Shown piece by piece: positions 34,061-43,323 of a stretch of DNA of 64,000 nucleotides. A program made the position numbers and the translations under genes. This stretch comes from an uncultured Christensenellaceae bacterium (GTDB taxonomy: Bacteria > Bacillota > Clostridia > Christensenellales > Pumilibacteraceae). The notes below the pieces were generated by a model that ran no database searches, was not told the DNA's origin, and was given only the letters and a program-made list of their open reading frames with translations. Numbering within the stretch: position 1 is the stretch's first letter; every line of letters starts with the position of its first letter. Location: the NCBI GenBank assembly GCA_910587445.1, contig CAJULE010000003.1, positions 1 to 64,000 of the forward strand. The letters are read 5' to 3'.

Positions 34061-34922
34061 CTATCCTTGTACTTCGGAGCCGAAATCTTCAAACAGTATT
34101 TTTTCGAATGCGGGCGTCCACCATTTTAGGTACCCCGCCTTATACGGATGCACGGGATCGTGCATATAAAAGTCGTAGTCCTCGCTCGAAATATCATTGA
34201 ATTCTTCGTCGTTGAATAGGTCGACAATGCGAACGTCCGCACCGACCGAGTTCCATTTTTCGGCAACTTCGTATGCGGCTTCCACCAATACGGCATACTC
34301 CGAGCCTTTCGGATCCCTGCTCTTTCGCTCGCCCGTATCGTCGAAGCGCGCGTTCGAGAAAAAGTATACGGGGCTGTCCCACGTCTCGCGCACATAGGCG
34401 ACGACGTATTCCATTGCGCCGATCGTCGTCTTTACGTCGAAGCTTTCTTTTTCCGTAACGTCCGTTCCCGTGACCGCGCCGCGCTTATCTTTAAACTCGT
34501 CTTTTGCGTCGTTCATCGAGATCTGGCAGAAAAACGCATCGATTTTTTTGCTCTTGTCAAAAGCCTTCGTGGTCTTTAAGCGGGTTATATACGAATCGTA
34601 GCTCGCAAAAATTTTCTTATACGGCTCGTCTATAAGCGTCGTGCCGCTGACCGCCTCTTTTACGCAGGTCGCGCCGTTACGCGCGGCGATATAGTCCGCA
34701 ACCGCTACGTCTCCGCTTTCCATGCCGAGAGTCACGGACGAGCCGAGCCAATAGAAAGTCTTACCTGTGATCGCCGTCTCGGCGGGTGTGCACTTATCCA
34801 AATCGAAATCGGACGAATTCGAGCCGCAAGCGACCGAAAACAGCGAGAACAATAATGCGAGCGCAAAAAGCCCTGCCGACAATCTTGCAAAAATATTTGT
34901 TTTTTTTGCGGTTTTTGATCAC
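34061..34922 (-). CDS. SGNH/GDSL-hydrolase-like lipoprotein, start disturbed by an A8 run
   Basis: About 270 residues after the signal. SGNH landmarks: the nucleophile Ser in WLGSSVTLG, a block III-like QISMNDA and the Asp-His pair in HDPVHPYKAG; lipobox FSVACG. Such enzymes remove acyl groups from glycans or lipids at the cell surface, which would suit a partner of a GH3 glycosidase. In the current frame the only start is TTG 34882, which lacks a basic N-terminus. GTG 34922, with GGGAGAG upstream, encodes MIKNRKK and would join the lipoprotein signal if the T8 run at 34900-34907 (A8 in the gene) were one base shorter. This is a frameshift, a slippage site or an error. Confidence 0.75.
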
Positions 34923-34953
34923 GTTTGACTCTCCCTTTTTGTTTTACACGGAA

Positions 34954-35040
34954 AGTATAACACGCTTTTCGAAAAAATTGTGCGCTTTGCCACTTTTCGC
35001 CGCAAGAAAGCCATAATAGGTCTCCGCGCGGCATAACCCG
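34954..35040 (-). promoter_or_regulatory. Candidate activator-dependent promoter of the cassette 3 GH3 operon
   Basis: A -10 box TATACT (34959-34954) has no good -35 box at the right distance. Upstream, CCATAAT (35011) and GCATAAC (35031) are direct repeats 20 bases apart on the plus strand, similar to the CATAAC repeats before RR4. A LytTR-type activator site is plausible. Confidence 0.35.
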
Positions 35041-35128
35041 TCGGTTTTTCGGCACGGTTGACATATCGGGACATAAAAAAGATCCTTCCTATGCGGAGGG
35101 ATCCGAAAAAATCTTTCGTCCGCGCAGG

Positions 35129-36417
35129 CTATTTTACGGGTAGCAGTATATCGAGAGCAAACATATTGTTCGCATAAGAGACGGTCAAATTGCCGCCGTA
35201 TTTTTTGACTATATAAAGAATACTTTTCATACCGAAACCGTGTCCGTCGTCCTTTTTGCTCGTTACGGGCAAGCCGTTCGACATCACGGGAGGATTTTCG
35301 CACCAATTTTCTATGTGTATGCACTTCTGCCCGCCGCGCTCGAAAACCTTGAGACCCACGACCCGTCTCGAAACGTCTTGCGTCTTCAGTACGCTTTCGA
35401 AAGCATTGTCTATGGCGTTTCCGAACAGAGAATAAATATCTCCGTACTTCATATCCGAAAGAAGTTTTCCGTCCGCCATATATGTGAAATTGATGTTTTT
35501 GCTTTGGGAGTACATTCCCTTTTCGGTCAATAGGCAGCCGAGAGCGTCGTTGCCCGTCTTGGCAATGGAATCGTAAATCATGATCGCCTGACCGAGCTCG
35601 TCAATACTGCTCTTTCTTTCGCTCTCGTCCTTCATGGAGCCGAGAGCGGCTATCTGATGCTTTAAATCGTGACACTTTATGTTTATAAGTTCCATTTGGC
35701 TTTAGCCGTGTCGTAGTACTGCGCTTCGCGGCGCATACGGCTTTCGAGCTCGGCATTCTGTTCGCGCAGTCTGCCCGTGCGGAACACGCCGAACTGCAAG
35801 CCTATTATGAGCAGATCGAGAATCACCGAATATATTTCGTAGCCTATCGCGATTATGCTCGCCGTAAAAAGATCGTTCCTTATGTGCCTCACGAACACGC
35901 CGAGAATTATCATTACCAGAAGGAAAGTACCCGCAACCGTAAGCGTCGACGTCTTGGGAAGCTCCTTGAAATCCTCGGGCTGCATACGGCGGATATACAC
36001 GAAAAAGTAGACGGCGTATATAACGGCATACACGCCGGCAAGCGCAAACAGATAGCCTATTTTGCCGTACTCGCTGCCCGCAGGAACACCCGAGATACGC
36101 ATGATGAGCTCGAAAATGTGATGCGCGAGGTTCTGGACGAGAAAGGATACGAAACAAAAGAACAGCGTATTGAAAATAGGCATATCGAAGCACAACCACG
36201 CGTACAAAAACGCAAACAGGTAGCCGAGCAGATAATACGTGAAATAGCCTACCGACACGGGCAAAAACGGTATTGCCGTAGGCGAATAGTAGAGCGCCGA
36301 CAGTCCGAAAAACAATACGCCGAAGCCTATGACGCGCGCTATGAAATACGGACGGCGGTTGAAGCGGAAAAACATCAGCGCAACGGGGATCATCAATTGA
36401 AACAGAAAAGTTATCAC
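35129..36417 (-). pseudogene. Cassette 3 GHKL sensor kinase, broken by a frameshift
   Basis: Two overlapping frames, 36417-35683 (membrane part, GTG start, about seven membrane segments) and 35695-35129 (NIKCHDLKHQ phospho-accepting motif and GHKL ATPase, FGNAIDNAFESV, GHGFGMKSI), together match one kinase of about 430 residues. The break is a missing base near 35695: GCC-AAATGG would read on as ANMELINIKC with one more A. The GTG start overlaps the original stop of RR4 as GTGA. The fragments could in principle be translated separately, but the paralogues are all single proteins. Confidence 0.8.
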
Positions 36418-36458
36418 TGTCCACCTCCGTAATAGACGGCAAGCGCGTCCATAAAAGC

Positions 36459-37130
36459 CTACTTTTTGGAACGGCTTATGGAAAGCGTCTGTCCGTCGTC
36501 CATGATCACTTCGTCGCCCGTCACTTTTTTGACGCAGGCGAGATTGACGAGATAGGCGTTGTTACAGCGGGCGAAATTCATTCCCTCGAGCTTCTTTTCC
36601 GTATCCTTCATCGAAGCGCGGCTCTTTATTTGCTCGGTTTCCGTGTGGTATATGACGAAATGCAAGCTGCTTTCGACATACTGTATGTCCGAAGTCTTGA
36701 GTTTCGTAAAGCCGCCGCCCACTCCTACGAGAATGACGTCGCGCAAGAGCTTGTTCTGTATTCGCACAGCCTTTTCGAGCTTGAGAGAAAAATTGAAATA
36801 GTCCACGGGCTTTACCATGAAATCGAGCGCATCCACCTCATAGCCGCTGACCGCATACTTTGCCATATTCGTCACGAATATGAGCGACACGTTCTTGTCC
36901 GTCGCCCTAAGCTTTCTCGAGGTCTTTATCCCGTCGAGCCTGGGCATCTCGACGTCCATGAACACTATGTTATAGCCGCCGTCGCCGTCATACCCCATTA
37001 TGAACTTCAAGCCGTCGTCGAACACGTCCACCTTGAATTTCACGTCGTTTTCCGCAGAATAGCGCTCGAGATACCCCTCGAGCAATTTCGAATATTTCCT
37101 ATCATCCTCGACTATCGCAACAGATAACAT
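36459..37130 (-). CDS. Cassette 3 LytTR response regulator (RR4), truncated by a nonsense codon
   Basis: About 223 residues from ATG 37130 (MLSVAIVEDDRKY), with GGGAGAAG upstream. Receiver domain (VFMDVEMPRLDG, FMVKPVD) and LytTR domain. The frame stops at TAG 36461-36459 after SRSKK, but continues in frame as AFMDALAVYYGGGQ to a TGA at 36416-36414 that overlaps the kinase GTG, exactly where paralogous regulators end. A single AAG-to-TAG change explains this. The loss removes only about 15 C-terminal residues, so the protein may still bind DNA. Confidence 0.85.
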   Translation of the reverse strand: MLSVAIVEDDRKYSKLLEGYLERYSAENDVKFKVDVFDDGLKFIMGYDGDGGYNIVFMDVEMPRLDGIKTSRKLRATDKNVSLIFVTNMAKYAVSGYEVDALDFMVKPVDYFNFSLKLEKAVRIQNKLLRDVILVGVGGGFTKLKTSDIQYVESSLHFVIYHTETEQIKSRASMKDTEKKLEGMNFARCNNAYLVNLACVKKVTGDEVIMDDGQTLSISRSKK

Positions 37131-37179
37131 AAGCTTCTCCCTCTCGAAAACACGGTTCCACCGCAACTACACCTCTCCT

Positions 37180-37257
37180 ATTATAAGATATATTATAATA
37201 TTTTTCAAACGTAATCGGCGCATTTTTTCATAACAGGGCATAAAAATGACATAACTG
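37180..37257 (-). promoter_or_regulatory. RR4 promoter with 21-bp-spaced direct repeats
   Basis: TTGAAA (37208-37203), 17 bases, TATAAT (37185-37180). Upstream, CATAACAG (37229) and CATAACTG (37250) on the plus strand are direct repeats exactly 21 bases apart, as expected for a LytTR dimer; this suggests autoregulation. Confidence 0.6.
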
Positions 37258-37264
37258 CCGAACC

Positions 37265-37293
37265 GAAAAGAAAACCCCGCCATGATAGCGGGG
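37265..37293 (-). terminator. Terminator of the ferritin-like gene
   Basis: Stem CCCCGC with GCGGGG and a seven-base loop, followed on the minus strand by TTTTCTTTT. Confidence 0.85.
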
Positions 37294-37309
37294 CTTTGCC
37301 GAAAGAGGT

Positions 37310-38572
37310 TTACGGTTTTCTGCCGATGTCGATGTTGTCGACGAGGCGATTGCGAAGGGACTTTACGGGATGCGGCTGTTCCTCGAAGCGATAGTCCTCG
37401 CCGCACTCGAGAATATACTTGTCTATTACGTCGTGGCTTGCGACATATGCGGGCGAGCGGTTGACTTTGTCGTTGTACTTAAAGAACTCGTAGTTTTCGG
37501 GCAGGCTCTTTAAAGGGACGATTTCTTCGAGCATAGCCGAATTCGTGACCGTACGCGCAAGAATATTGCGGATATAGGTCTTGTTTGCCTCGGCGTTTTT
37601 ATTGAACGCTATGAGCTCGGGGAATTCTCCGCCGGCGAGGAGTTCGCGCGCGTCCTTTTTCTCGTACTTTTTGAGAAGCTCTGCGACCTTGTGAAGGTGC
37701 GCTATCTCCTGCCTTAAGTGCGCTTCCCAGATGAGACGTACGTTCTCCTCGGTCTCGTCCTCGAGCATAGAATAGTAAAGATAGCACTCCGCGTACTCGT
37801 GCATAAGCGCGCACTCGAGCCAGGTCGCCGACGAATCCATGAGCGATTCGTACTGCGTGACATGCTGTTCCTCTATCATCGCAATTTCCATATAGAGTCT
37901 GCGCCCGAGGTCGGAGCCCTGATAGAACGTGCCGACGTTCATATAATAGTTCATAGTCTGCTGTTCCGCCGCCGTTATTATAGCGGTCTGGAGCTTCGTG
38001 AGCGGATCGGCGGTCTTGTTGTTTATTCCGCGGCGCACGTCGTCGAACGGATGACGGTGTTCGGCGATCGTAGGTCTTCCGGGCATTATCTCCGTATAGC
38101 CTCCGACGAGCTTTTCGCCGAGCACGCCCTGTTCCATTTCGAGCAGGTCGCTGTATCTGTAGAGGTGGTCGAAGTCCTCGAGAAGGGCAAAGTCGAGCGA
38201 CTTTTTGACGTAAGCGTCGCGCTCGCGACGCGCCATCAGTGCCGTAAGATCGACGGCAAGCTGCTCGTATGCGATAGTCGTCTCGAGAATGGTCTCGTCT
38301 ATCGGCTTGAGATAGCTTATGCGCTTTTGCTGCTGCTGGTCGCTTCGTCTTATGAGAGCGATCTGTCTGCGCAGCTCGTTGTCGGTGCAATGACGGGCAA
38401 AGTTGTGGTAGAAGCCGCTCTGTTCGAATTCCGTGCCGTTCATGAGAATTATTCTCACTTTCGTATACGGGTCTACGGCATTCTTGTCGTAGGCTTTGGG
38501 GTAGAGCTTTTTCCAATCATCGAACCAATCGCTTTCCTTGATCGGTTTCTCGTTTAACGGATTGAAACTCAT
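37310..38572 (-). CDS. Ferritin-like (diiron) domain protein
   Basis: A 420-residue cytoplasmic all-helical protein. Several helices carry ferritin-type Glu and E..H patterns: ETTIAYEQLAVD, EDFDHLYRYSD, AAEQQTMNYY, MIEEQHVTQYESL, EYAECYLYYSML and EAHLRQEIAHLHK, suggesting two four-helix units with a metal-binding core. The exact family and reaction are not known to me; roles in iron storage, peroxide detoxification or a diiron oxidase are possible. It is a single-gene unit between cassettes 3 and 4, with AAGGAG before the ATG and its own terminator. It has no obvious link to the GH3 cassettes. Confidence 0.7.
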   Translation of the reverse strand: MSFNPLNEKPIKESDWFDDWKKLYPKAYDKNAVDPYTKVRIILMNGTEFEQSGFYHNFARHCTDNELRRQIALIRRSDQQQQKRISYLKPIDETILETTIAYEQLAVDLTALMARRERDAYVKKSLDFALLEDFDHLYRYSDLLEMEQGVLGEKLVGGYTEIMPGRPTIAEHRHPFDDVRRGINNKTADPLTKLQTAIITAAEQQTMNYYMNVGTFYQGSDLGRRLYMEIAMIEEQHVTQYESLMDSSATWLECALMHEYAECYLYYSMLEDETEENVRLIWEAHLRQEIAHLHKVAELLKKYEKKDARELLAGGEFPELIAFNKNAEANKTYIRNILARTVTNSAMLEEIVPLKSLPENYEFFKYNDKVNRSPAYVASHDVIDKYILECGEDYRFEEQPHPVKSLRNRLVDNIDIGRKP

Positions 38573-38640
38573 GTTTTACTTGTCTCCTTTTTGATGTGGA
38601 TTGATAAAACGATTTTGCCCCACCTATAAAAGTTTAATAC

Positions 38641-38678
38641 CAAAAAAAGATAAGCGTCCTTACCGTGAAAGACGCTTA
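38641..38678 (-). terminator. Terminator of GH3-4
   Basis: Perfect 8-bp stem TAAGCGTC with GACGCTTA, followed on the minus strand by TCTTTTTTTGG, 27 bases past the GH3-4 stop. Confidence 0.9.
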
Positions 38679-38705
38679 CCTCGTTAGTGACACTGATTAT
38701 TGCTT

Positions 38706-41700
38706 TTATTTCTTCGATTTGTAGTTCTCGGGATGTTTACGGCTGTCGAGCAGTCTAAGCACCGTAAGCACGATTATTGTGACTGCCGCCGCATATATTA
38801 TGACACTCGCTATTATAAGGCATATCTGCCAGGGCGCAAGCGTATAGCTTATTATCGAGCCGGGAGCCAAACCGTTCATCGCATTGGAATGTGCGGCGGC
38901 ATAGAGGAAGTGCTTAACTGCTTCGCGAGCTGCTTTCAATGTAGTTGCCTTATCCGTCTCGCTTATAGTCAACCATTCCTCGCCGGGCTCGGGAACGGTT
39001 GCGAGTGCAACGTCCGCACCCGAATGAATCATCTGGTCGAGATCCATGTATGCTCTCTGTTGGTTCTTAAAATCGGTTATGACTACGCCCTCGAAGTTCC
39101 ATTCGCCGCGTACAACATCAGTCATGAGCTCTTTGTTGCCGCCCGCCCACGTGGAGCCTATGGCATTAAACGAGGACATAAGTCCCGTGCAGGCACGAAT
39201 TGTCCTTGTAGACATACCGCCGTTGTCGTCGGAAATGTATTTAACCTCGCAAGTTGCTTCCTTGACTGCCATTTCGAACGGTTTGAGATAAATTTCTCTG
39301 ATCGTCTGCTCGTCCGCCCAGGTGTACAAACAGTTGCTCGAAGCATAGCCCCAGCCGCCGCGATAAGTCTCCTGATCGTTGAGCGCAAAGTGCTTGAGCA
39401 TGACCCAAAGTCCCTTGCCCGTAGCGCCGCCTATTTCGGCAGCAACCAGCTTGCCCGACAGAAGCGGATCCTCGGAAAAGTATTCAAAGTTTCTGCCGCC
39501 GAACGGGCTGCGGTGCATATCCGCACCCGGTGCATACCATACGCTGAACGGACGTTTGGCAACCTCTCTCACCATGATAGCTTCGGCACCTACCATCTCA
39601 CCCATGCGATGTGCAAGCTCAACATTGAACGTGCCGGCAAGAGCCACTTCGCAGGTATAGGCATTGACGGGAGCGTCCAATGCGCCCTCGACGCCCGCCC
39701 AAGAAAGCGATATTCCCTGCGGTCCGTCGCCGTGAAGCAGTTCGGGAAGCCCGACGGAGCTTGCCGCCGGAGAGCCGTAGCCGCTGGCAACGATAATGTG
39801 AATTATTTCTTCCAACGACATCTGATCCATAAGCCGCTCCCATGCAGGATCGTCTGCGTCGAGTCCGCGCATATCGATGAGACTCAAACCGTTGTCCGCA
39901 CCCGTCACGGGTTTTTCCGTATCGGTCGCATCTATATCGCTGCTCACATCGTATTTTGCCGCGGCGGCTATAAGCTCGGCGCTTGCCGTGCGGTCTGCGT
40001 CCGTAGGCGCTTCGGGCATCTTCGCGAATTTATCGGCACGCGTAAGAATGGTCATTTTGTCCATTTCCTGTTTTATGTTGCTCTCGTCGAAAGCATTGGT
40101 TGCGGGAACATAGTTCTCTTCCGGTCTCTGTCCCTGCGCTTCTTTTTCGGTTCTTCTCGCGCCGTCATGCTCTGCATTGTAGATCATTTTGCGGGAGTTG
40201 TGCCAAGAAACCGTCTGACCGTCGATTACATCGTGACTGTTTGCTCTGAGCGAGAACACATAGTCTCCCTCGTCGAGTATATAGCACTTGTTGTCCTTAT
40301 AGTCGTACGACGTGAGGTCGTCCTTAGTGAACGTGAGCATCACCGTGTCGCTCTCTCCGGGCGCAAGCATTTTCGTCTTGCCAAAAGCAATGAGCGAAGC
40401 CGTGGATTTTTCCACTCCGCCCTGTATGTACGGAGCGGTCACATAGAGCTGCACAGCGCTCTTGCCGTTTTCCGCACCCGTGTTCGTGACTTTCACGTCA
40501 ACACTCATATCGTCGCCGCCGAGGTTTTTGCCGACAATCTTTTGCGTGAAGGTCGTGTAAGAAAGTCCGTATCCGAAAGGATAGACAACTTCCGTGTCAT
40601 AGTCGAAGCCTTCCTTGCCTATATCCGCCGCCGTCTCGTAGTAGCGATAGCCGACGTAGATACCTTCTTCATATTGAGTGAAGAAACCGGTATCCCAGCT
40701 GTTGGTCTTGTCTATGTTATTATAGCTGTTTCTCTTGCCTACGCCGGCATTACGCATTGCGGCGGGATCATAGGCATAGTTATACGGATCTGCGAAGTTG
40801 CAGAACGAAGGGTTCTTCGTAAAGTCTGCGGGGAAAATGTCGGGCGTCTTACCGCTCGGGTTTACTTCGCCGCTTAAGATCCTGCCGAGAGCGTTGAAGC
40901 CCGTCTGTCCTGGACCGGGTGCAAATATCACTGCACCAATCTTATCGTCCTTTTCGACGTCGCCGAGCTCCATGACGTTCGCCGAATTTACGACGAGAAT
41001 AATCTTGCCGAAGTTCTGTTCCTTGACAGCCGCTATGAGCGCTTCTTCCTCGTCGGTGAGTTCCAAATAGTGCTTGTCGGGGTTATATCCGTACTTTTTC
41101 CCTTCGCCTCTGCCGTAAAAAGCATTCTCGCCCATTTCCATGGGCAAGTCGCCCTGTTCTCCACCCACTCTGCCTATCATAATAAGTGCGATGTCGGAAT
41201 ACGATTTTGCCTGTGCCATATCGAGCGCACTTGCGGGCGCTTCTATAAGATCCCAATTGCCGTAGCCGAACTCTGTTGTGGGACGCTCATCTGCTGATTT
41301 GCTCACTCTGGGCTTAAGTTTGAACGCCGACATAAGAGCGTTCGATGTTCCGTTACCTGTATTAACGGCATTGCCGAGCATATTGGCGTCATCCTTGGAC
41401 CAATCGTCGTAAGCCGCAACAAGCGTAGGATTGACGGTAAAGCCCGCATTCTCGAGTCCCTTTTGCGGGGTGACGCTTGTCTCCGTCTTTACCTTGCCCG
41501 AGCCCGTTCCTCCATAGACGGGATGCGAAAAGCCCCAGCCGAAACAGTTTATCTTGGTGGGATTAGTCTTGCTCGTCGCTATGGGCAGCGTGTTCGACTT
41601 GTTCTTTAAAAGCACAAAGCCCTCGCCCGCTATTTCCTCGGTCAACGCTTCGGCTGCCGCAAGAAGTTTTTTACGCGTATCGTAGCCGCTCGTATAGTAG

Positions 41701-41888
41701 TCCGTGTCCCAATCCTCTGTTCCCTCGGCTTTGGTTATCACCATTTTGCCCGCGCCGAATACAAAGTCCATGACCTTGGAATACATATTCATAAGCACCG
41801 TAACCGTTATCATGGCTGCGCAGACAACCGCAACCACAGGCAACCAAATAGCCATGAATATGCTTTGACGCATACGTTGTTTTTGCAT
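38706..41888 (-). CDS. Cassette 4 membrane-anchored GH3-family glycosidase with permuted domain order
   Basis: 1060 residues, the longest of the set. N-terminal membrane segment (about 12-37), sandwich domain (GEGFVLLKNKSNTLPI near 90, ending YPFGYGLSYTTF), Fn3-like domain (VKVTNTGAENGKSAVQLYV), TIM barrel (LHGDGPQGIS, GRNFEYFSED, KHFALNDQETYR, nucleophile region GEWNFEGVVITDF) and a C-terminal membrane segment with a basic tail. Its active-site motifs are the closest of the five to classical beta-glucosidases. GAAAGGAG precedes the ATG. A single-gene operon directly downstream of RR5-HK5, with no lipoprotein partner. Confidence 0.92.
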   Translation of the reverse strand: MQKQRMRQSIFMAIWLPVVAVVCAAMITVTVLMNMYSKVMDFVFGAGKMVITKAEGTEDWDTDYYTSGYDTRKKLLAAAEALTEEIAGEGFVLLKNKSNTLPIATSKTNPTKINCFGWGFSHPVYGGTGSGKVKTETSVTPQKGLENAGFTVNPTLVAAYDDWSKDDANMLGNAVNTGNGTSNALMSAFKLKPRVSKSADERPTTEFGYGNWDLIEAPASALDMAQAKSYSDIALIMIGRVGGEQGDLPMEMGENAFYGRGEGKKYGYNPDKHYLELTDEEEALIAAVKEQNFGKIILVVNSANVMELGDVEKDDKIGAVIFAPGPGQTGFNALGRILSGEVNPSGKTPDIFPADFTKNPSFCNFADPYNYAYDPAAMRNAGVGKRNSYNNIDKTNSWDTGFFTQYEEGIYVGYRYYETAADIGKEGFDYDTEVVYPFGYGLSYTTFTQKIVGKNLGGDDMSVDVKVTNTGAENGKSAVQLYVTAPYIQGGVEKSTASLIAFGKTKMLAPGESDTVMLTFTKDDLTSYDYKDNKCYILDEGDYVFSLRANSHDVIDGQTVSWHNSRKMIYNAEHDGARRTEKEAQGQRPEENYVPATNAFDESNIKQEMDKMTILTRADKFAKMPEAPTDADRTASAELIAAAAKYDVSSDIDATDTEKPVTGADNGLSLIDMRGLDADDPAWERLMDQMSLEEIIHIIVASGYGSPAASSVGLPELLHGDGPQGISLSWAGVEGALDAPVNAYTCEVALAGTFNVELAHRMGEMVGAEAIMVREVAKRPFSVWYAPGADMHRSPFGGRNFEYFSEDPLLSGKLVAAEIGGATGKGLWVMLKHFALNDQETYRGGWGYASSNCLYTWADEQTIREIYLKPFEMAVKEATCEVKYISDDNGGMSTRTIRACTGLMSSFNAIGSTWAGGNKELMTDVVRGEWNFEGVVITDFKNQQRAYMDLDQMIHSGADVALATVPEPGEEWLTISETDKATTLKAAREAVKHFLYAAAHSNAMNGLAPGSIISYTLAPWQICLIIASVIIYAAAVTIIVLTVLRLLDSRKHPENYKSKK

Positions 41889-41909
41889 TTTCCTTCTCCT
41901 TTCATAAAA

Positions 41910-41967
41910 ATATTCGGTGCGATTGCTCGACCGAATATATAATAAATAAAAGAAAGAAAGTTTTCAA
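41910..41967 (-). promoter_or_regulatory. GH3-4 promoter with a dyad over the start site
   Basis: TTGAAA (41967-41962), 17 bases, TATTAT (41944-41939). A perfect 9-bp inverted repeat, ATATTCGGT with ACCGAATAT (41938-41930 and 41918-41910), abuts the -10 box and spans the predicted start near 41932. Because its first arm is only partly transcribed it looks more like a DNA operator than an RNA hairpin. AACC repeats 20 bases apart lie upstream (41982, 42002). Confidence 0.55.
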
Positions 41968-42006
41968 TAGGTCTGTCTCAAAACCCCCGTTTTTTGGCAC
42001 CAACCA

Positions 42007-43323
42007 TTAAATATCTTTGCCGCCGTCGTCTTTGCCGCACGAAAGAGGCAAAACTATGTCCACGGAAAAGCTGTTTTTGCTTGTCGTGAACTTTGCCTGT
42101 CCGCCGTATTTTTCCGCGATATAGACTATGCTTCTCGTTCCGAATCCGTGATATTGCCTGTCCCCTTTTGTTACGGGTATATCTCCGTCGAAATCGATAC
42201 TTCCTTCATTATAGTTCTCCGCATGAAGAAACAGAAGTCCCATGGATTCGGACGAGCTAAGCGCAATAACGCGGTTTTCCTTCTCGGGCACGTTTTCCAC
42301 AGCCGTTATCGCATTGTCCATTATATTGGAAAAGATCGAGTATAAATCGGACGGCTCGATATGCGAAAAACGCTTGCCGTCTATCATACAAGTGAGCTTT
42401 ATACCCGATTTTTCGCAGTACAATCCTTTGTCCGCAAGCACCACGTCTATGACTTCGTTTCCCGTCTTTACGGCACTGTCGTAAACGGAGACGAGCTTTT
42501 CCATTTCCTCTAACCTACTGTCGGACAGATCTCCGCCGGAAAGCTGCAACCGCCGTATCTCATGCTTTAGGTCGTGACACTTTATGTTTATGAGATCTAT
42601 CGTCTCCTTCGTCATTTTGTATTGTTGCTTTTCTTTTTCCCAAAGGAGCTTCATCCCTTCCATTTCCTCGCCCATTTCCCTGCGACGAAATACCGCGCGC
42701 ATAAGCGCGAGACTGAACACGCAGCTCATTATGTCGAACGCCGCATAAGTGAAACGCACGTAAAACGACTTTTCTGTAGTATCCACTCCGTATATCGAAC
42801 TGAACACCATGACGCAAAGCAATACGGCTATCGATATGAGCACGAGATTTACGCCTTGCCCCAATCGTTTTTCGCCGAGCCGCATGGAGCGCGCGCAAAA
42901 GAAATATGCAAGCGCATACAATACGGCGAATACCGCAAAGTAACATATTATATTAAGAGCAAGCACGCCCTCGCCGTTTTTCAAAAACTCCATAACGGGC
43001 TGAGCGAAGATGTGCGCCATATGCTGGAGCGCATATCCGCAAGTAGCGCAAAACAAAGCCGTGCCCGCCGTAACCTTAAACGACAAAAATACCGACGCGA
43101 CCGTTGCGCCGAAAAGAACGAAATACCTGAGTATGCGCAAAAAGATGTTATAGTTTGCCGTATCGTTCCAAATCATAGACAGCCCGAAGCAAACGATCAC
43201 GCAAGCGACTGCCCGCAATATAAAGTATTTTCTTCTGACGCAAGACACGCAGAACAGCCCCACCGCGGGAAGAAACTGTGAAATAAAAAGCAAATACCGC
43301 CAATACAAGCTAAGGAGAGTCAT
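42007..43323 (-). CDS. Cassette 4 GHKL sensor kinase (AgrC-like)
   Basis: 438 residues from ATG 43323, which overlaps the RR5 stop as ATGA and has GGGGAG upstream; the frame also opens at 43344. Six or seven membrane segments, phospho-accepting motif NIKCHDLKHE, GHKL ATPase with N box FSNIMDNAITAV and G box YHGFGTRSI. Same pairing as cassettes 1-3. Confidence 0.9.
   Translation of the reverse strand: MTLLSLYWRYLLFISQFLPAVGLFCVSCVRRKYFILRAVACVIVCFGLSMIWNDTANYNIFLRILRYFVLFGATVASVFLSFKVTAGTALFCATCGYALQHMAHIFAQPVMEFLKNGEGVLALNIICYFAVFAVLYALAYFFCARSMRLGEKRLGQGVNLVLISIAVLLCVMVFSSIYGVDTTEKSFYVRFTYAAFDIMSCVFSLALMRAVFRRREMGEEMEGMKLLWEKEKQQYKMTKETIDLINIKCHDLKHEIRRLQLSGGDLSDSRLEEMEKLVSVYDSAVKTGNEVIDVVLADKGLYCEKSGIKLTCMIDGKRFSHIEPSDLYSIFSNIMDNAITAVENVPEKENRVIALSSSESMGLLFLHAENYNEGSIDFDGDIPVTKGDRQYHGFGTRSIVYIAEKYGGQAKFTTSKNSFSVDIVLPLSCGKDDGGKDI

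Noticed and set aside
41904..41938. A transcription attenuator before GH3-4
   Set aside because: The predicted start site lies inside the first arm, so the full hairpin would not be transcribed; an operator fits better.
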